Source: Rhodococcus sp. OK302 (GTDB lineage: Bacteria > Actinomycetota > Actinomycetes > Mycobacteriales > Mycobacteriaceae). From it: DNA of 64,000 nucleotides. A program made the translations under genes and the position numbers. The stretch is taken from positions 434,001 through 498,000 of the forward strand of contig NZ_NPJZ01000001.1 of the NCBI RefSeq assembly GCF_002245895.1. Reading direction: 5' to 3'. The notes below the pieces were generated by a model, which saw nothing but the letters and a program-made list of their open reading frames with translations, was not told where the DNA came from and ran no database searches. Of the stretch, positions 61,302 through 64,000 are shown piece by piece (the stretch's first letter is position 1; each line of letters opens with the position of its first letter).

Positions 61302-62477
61302 CTACTTACCCCACAAGGTCGTGAAGTCTTCCCTGACTGTCGGAACGGCCGGCGGGAAGGACGAGATGTCCGCTGGAATGGTCTTCTGATTCCAGACGAT
61401 CAGCGGCGTCGGTTTCATCGACTGTTCGACCGGCTGATTGGCGAAGGCTCGGGCCATCGCGTCAGTTTGCTGCCAGACGACATCGACGAGCGGCGTGGGA
61501 ACCGTGAAGGCTTGCTGGCCTTCCTTGATCATCGCCAGATTGGTGGTGCCTCCGATTGCCCCTCCGATCTGTACCTTGTCGGCGAGCCCAGCTGACTTGA
61601 GTGCAGCTGGCAGCCCAACCGCGAGTGCATCATTGGACAGGAATAGCCAATCGATTTTCGGATTCGCCCGGAGGAACGCCACAATGCGCGCAGGTCCGTC
61701 ACCCTTACTGAAGACTGTGTTCGGGAAGTCCTCTTGACTGTAAGAGCAGTCAGGGCATTGCGTTTCCACAGTGCCTTTGAAGGCATCAGTCAAGATGCCA
61801 ACCGATTTGTAGGCAGGAAGATTGATCAGTCCAATATTGGCTTTACCGTCACTGTCGGCAATGATGTATTGCGCGCCGAGCGTACCGCTTGCGACACCAT
61901 CTGATGAGGGTCGGACGATGGCTGTGATTCCGTCACCTACCTTGTCGTCGGTCGATACAGCAACCACTGGAACATTTTTCGCCTGCAATTCAGCCAGCTC
62001 GCGTCGGAACGACTCCTGCGCGAAACCTGCGTACATGACACCGTCATACCCGTCGCGGACTACCTGTTGCATAGCCGCCTGGATGTCAGCCGGTGCGGAC
62101 GTTGCCTGAATCGTCGTCACCTGCCAACCGAGCACCGCGCCCGCTTCCGTCGCGATTTCCGCTTGGGCGTTACACGCCGGCACACCGCAACTGACGTATG
62201 CGATTCGTTTGCCAGTTGGGATCGGGCTGGTAATCGGTTCGGTCACTGCGATCGATGCGGGTACCACAGTGGCCTTGGATACAGCGGCCGTAGCATCGGC
62301 AACACCCCCGGACGACGACGATGATGAACCGAGTTCGGTATTGTCTTCCACTGAATCGGAGCCGCACGCGGTTCCGAGGATGCCTATCGAGAGAACGGTG
62401 GCCGCGGTTAGAACGCGACGTGTCAGCCGAGTTGAGCGTGGTGAGCTCCCAGCAAGTGACTGGCGCTGATGTCTCAT
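61302..62477 (-). CDS. Periplasmic-binding-protein-like lipoprotein (ribose/sugar type)
   Basis: About 391 residues from ATG 62477, after AAGGAG. A basic N-terminus and hydrophobic stretch lead to LGTACGSD, a probable lipobox. The mature part is a type 1 periplasmic binding protein: KRIAYVSCGVPACNAQAEIATEAGAVLGWQV, DGVMYAGFAQESF, NVPVVAVSTDDKVGDG and DWLFLSNDALAVGLPAALKSAG. No ABC permease or ATPase gene adjoins it in the window. It follows an esterase gene, so it may bind a product or substrate of that pathway. Confidence 0.85.
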   Translation of the reverse strand: MRHQRQSLAGSSPRSTRLTRRVLTAATVLSIGILGTACGSDSVEDNTELGSSSSSSGGVADATAAVSKATVVPASIAVTEPITSPIPTGKRIAYVSCGVPACNAQAEIATEAGAVLGWQVTTIQATSAPADIQAAMQQVVRDGYDGVMYAGFAQESFRRELAELQAKNVPVVAVSTDDKVGDGITAIVRPSSDGVASGTLGAQYIIADSDGKANIGLINLPAYKSVGILTDAFKGTVETQCPDCSYSQEDFPNTVFSKGDGPARIVAFLRANPKIDWLFLSNDALAVGLPAALKSAGLADKVQIGGAIGGTTNLAMIKEGQQAFTVPTPLVDVVWQQTDAMARAFANQPVEQSMKPTPLIVWNQKTIPADISSFPPAVPTVREDFTTLWGK

Positions 62478-62705
62478 ATGTTTATGTTCTCCTTGGTGTC
62501 CATCCAGAATTATCAAATTGTCTGCTGTGTAGCTGTTTCCACCGCTAGCCGGCATCCCACGGAACAAATTCAGACGTCGGAAGGCAGTCGGCGGTGGCTT
62601 GACTCCAACCCGGAATCCGGACGAACCAGGCCACGTTTTTTCATCCCGCTTCGATCAGCCCTTGTACGTAGACGACACCACCGGATCGTTCCGAGACCAC
62701 GGATT

Positions 62706-63851
62706 TCAACAACGCGACTGTGCCCGGCTGGGACTGGCGCACGCGAGTGCGAATCGCTTGATGTCGGCAATGGTGGCAAGATTCGCCTCCCGCACCGATT
62801 TTCGAAATATGCTCTCCGCGGCATGCGTCAGACCGAGATTGACCCGGCCGTAGGTCGGCACACCAGCCTTCATCAACTGTCGGTAGTAGGCTTCGCCCTC
62901 ATCACGCAACGGATCGAGCTCGTTGACCGAAACCACGTGCGGCGGCAGGCCGATCATATCGTCAATAGAGGCAAAATATGGCCAGCACAAAGGATTCTCA
63001 GCATTCTGGCCATTCGGATCATACGTCGCGGCAAGGACATCCAAACGCGAGCACGAGGCGAAGTATCCGTCATTCTCGATCATCGACGGCAGCTCCCGCA
63101 GTTTACGCTCATCCGGCCAGCCGTAGCCGCCGCTGATGAACGGCACCATCGCGTACACCCCGTCGATCGACTCGAGTACGCCGTTCCGCTTCGCCGTCAA
63201 CGCGACGGCGAGCGCAAGGTTGCCACCGCCCGACTCACCCTGCACAACAACCGATGAGATTCCCAGCGATCCACGATGTACGTGAATCCATTCGAGGGCA
63301 CTCATACAGTCGTTCAGTCCCGCCGGGAACGGATGCGGGCCACGAACTCCTCCCGCGTTTCGGAAATCGACTGCGATTACCACCATCCCTGCGGAAACGA
63401 GATCCTCGCACCACTGCTGGTGCACTGGGTTGTCGACGGCCAGCATGGTCATGCCGCCGCCGTGCAGGTACACGACACCCGGAATCGCGTTGGCGGCGTT
63501 CACCGGCCGGTAGATGTGCAGTGCGATGTCGTTGCCCGCGGTACCGGTCACATTGTGGCTCTCTCGGACGACCGCGGGCCTGTCATCGACAAGGTCCTCG
63601 TTCAACGCCCCATAAAACGCCTCGAACCCCTGCTCGGTCTGAGCCACCAGCGCTAGCCGATCTGCTTCGGAGGCGTCGCGACCGATCGGGGACGGCGTGC
63701 TGTTTTCGGCGAACCCGAACGCGGACAATGTGGCAAGCAAGGTCGGGTTCATTCGCGGATCGGTCGACAAGTTGGAATCCGGGTCCGCCAGCCTTCCAAC
63801 TTGTCGAGCAGCCGGCCGCACTTGCGCCTCGTTGACTGATTCTGTTGTCAT
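62706..63851 (-). CDS. Alpha/beta hydrolase, hormone-sensitive-lipase family
   Basis: About 381 residues from ATG 63851 (GGAAGGTGAG before it). VVYLHGGGMTML is the HGGG oxyanion motif, VVQGESGGGNLALA holds the nucleophile Ser, VVSVNELDPLRDEGEAYY the Asp and NLGLTHAAESIF the His. HSL-type esterases hydrolyse medium-size esters. The gene before it on the same strand appears to be a Baeyer-Villiger monooxygenase, whose ester product such an enzyme would hydrolyse. A gap of 228 bases separates it from the binding-protein gene. Confidence 0.88.
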   Translation of the reverse strand: MTTESVNEAQVRPAARQVGRLADPDSNLSTDPRMNPTLLATLSAFGFAENSTPSPIGRDASEADRLALVAQTEQGFEAFYGALNEDLVDDRPAVVRESHNVTGTAGNDIALHIYRPVNAANAIPGVVYLHGGGMTMLAVDNPVHQQWCEDLVSAGMVVIAVDFRNAGGVRGPHPFPAGLNDCMSALEWIHVHRGSLGISSVVVQGESGGGNLALAVALTAKRNGVLESIDGVYAMVPFISGGYGWPDERKLRELPSMIENDGYFASCSRLDVLAATYDPNGQNAENPLCWPYFASIDDMIGLPPHVVSVNELDPLRDEGEAYYRQLMKAGVPTYGRVNLGLTHAAESIFRKSVREANLATIADIKRFALACASPSRAQSRC

Positions 63852-63909
63852 TCTTCTCACCTTCCGATATCGGCTACGCGGGCCTCGAGTGATTACATAC
63901 CCGAGTACG

Positions 63910-64000
63910 TCAGGACAATTGAAATCCTTTGTAGTCACTCGACTCAATCTCTTTGAGTCGCTTGCCGTACTCGACCACGCCACCCGGATAGATACCGAAG
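63910..64000 (-). CDS. C-terminus of a flavin monooxygenase, probably Baeyer-Villiger type (partial)
   Basis: The last 29 codons of a minus-strand gene end in PGGVVEYGKRLKEIESSDY followed by KGFQLS and a stop. The GG-x3-Y-x6-E-x4-Y-x-GF pattern is the one I recall at the end of Baeyer-Villiger monooxygenases. The identification rests on this tail only. It lies 58 bases upstream of the esterase start, so the two are probably co-transcribed. Confidence 0.45.
   Translation of the reverse strand, partial: FGIYPGGVVEYGKRLKEIESSDYKGFQLS

Overview
The window looks like chromosomal DNA of a high-GC actinobacterium, most probably a Rhodococcus. Pointers are the steroid-type ring-degradation genes (KstD plus HsaA, C, D, E, F and G homologues), the many CoA ligases, acyl-CoA dehydrogenases and SDRs, the regulator mix, and an actinobacterial-type cysteine leader peptide. 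I see no rRNA, tRNA, CRISPR array, insertion sequence or phage gene. The content is almost wholly catabolic.

Layout. (1) 0-6 kb: a TetR-controlled operon on the minus strand (SDR, saccharopine-reductase-like protein, CoA ligase, start of a further gene), then a second TetR gene divergent from an enoyl-CoA hydratase. (2) 6.0-7.7 kb: O-acetylhomoserine sulfhydrylase behind a leaderless cysteine-containing leader peptide and a hairpin. (3) 7.7-20 kb: a minus-strand cluster read as lipoprotein - hsaD - kstD - hsaE - hsaG - hsaF - hsaA - hsaC, with an IclR gene upstream and a divergent F420-type luciferase-like oxidoreductase and NTF2-like protein. (4) 20-21.4 kb: Mn transporter mntH. (5) 21.4-28 kb: a CoA ligase divergent from two SDRs, then an amidohydrolase divergent from a BaiE-like NTF2 protein and an old-yellow-enzyme reductase. 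These classes parallel bile-acid 7-dehydroxylation enzymes and lie beside the ring-degradation genes. (6) 28-30.6 kb: housekeeping genes (RNase HI, AlkA-type glycosylase, a small secreted protein, an ArsR regulator). (7) 30.6-37.2 kb: thiolase, GntR, acyl-CoA dehydrogenase and a three-gene operon (CitE-type lyase, mesaconyl-CoA hydratase type, mesaconyl-CoA CoA-transferase type) that could interconvert glyoxylate plus propionyl-CoA with pyruvate plus acetyl-CoA. (8) 37.2-61 kb: a dense beta-oxidation island with four LysR regulators, three further CoA ligases, four more acyl-CoA dehydrogenases and enoyl-CoA hydratases in several operons, and two decayed genes (an MFS transporter and an enoyl-CoA hydratase). 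(9) 61-64 kb: a sugar-type binding lipoprotein, an HSL-family esterase and the C-terminus of a probable Baeyer-Villiger monooxygenase.

Working together: CoA ligases activate carboxylic acids, the dehydrogenase, hydratase, SDR and thiolase sets shorten them, and the kstD/hsa genes open a steroid-like A/B ring pair and send the fragment to pyruvate and an acyl-CoA. The propionyl-CoA released could enter the mesaconyl-CoA module. Substrates are inferred from family membership only. No database search was possible, and comparisons with named proteins are from memory.
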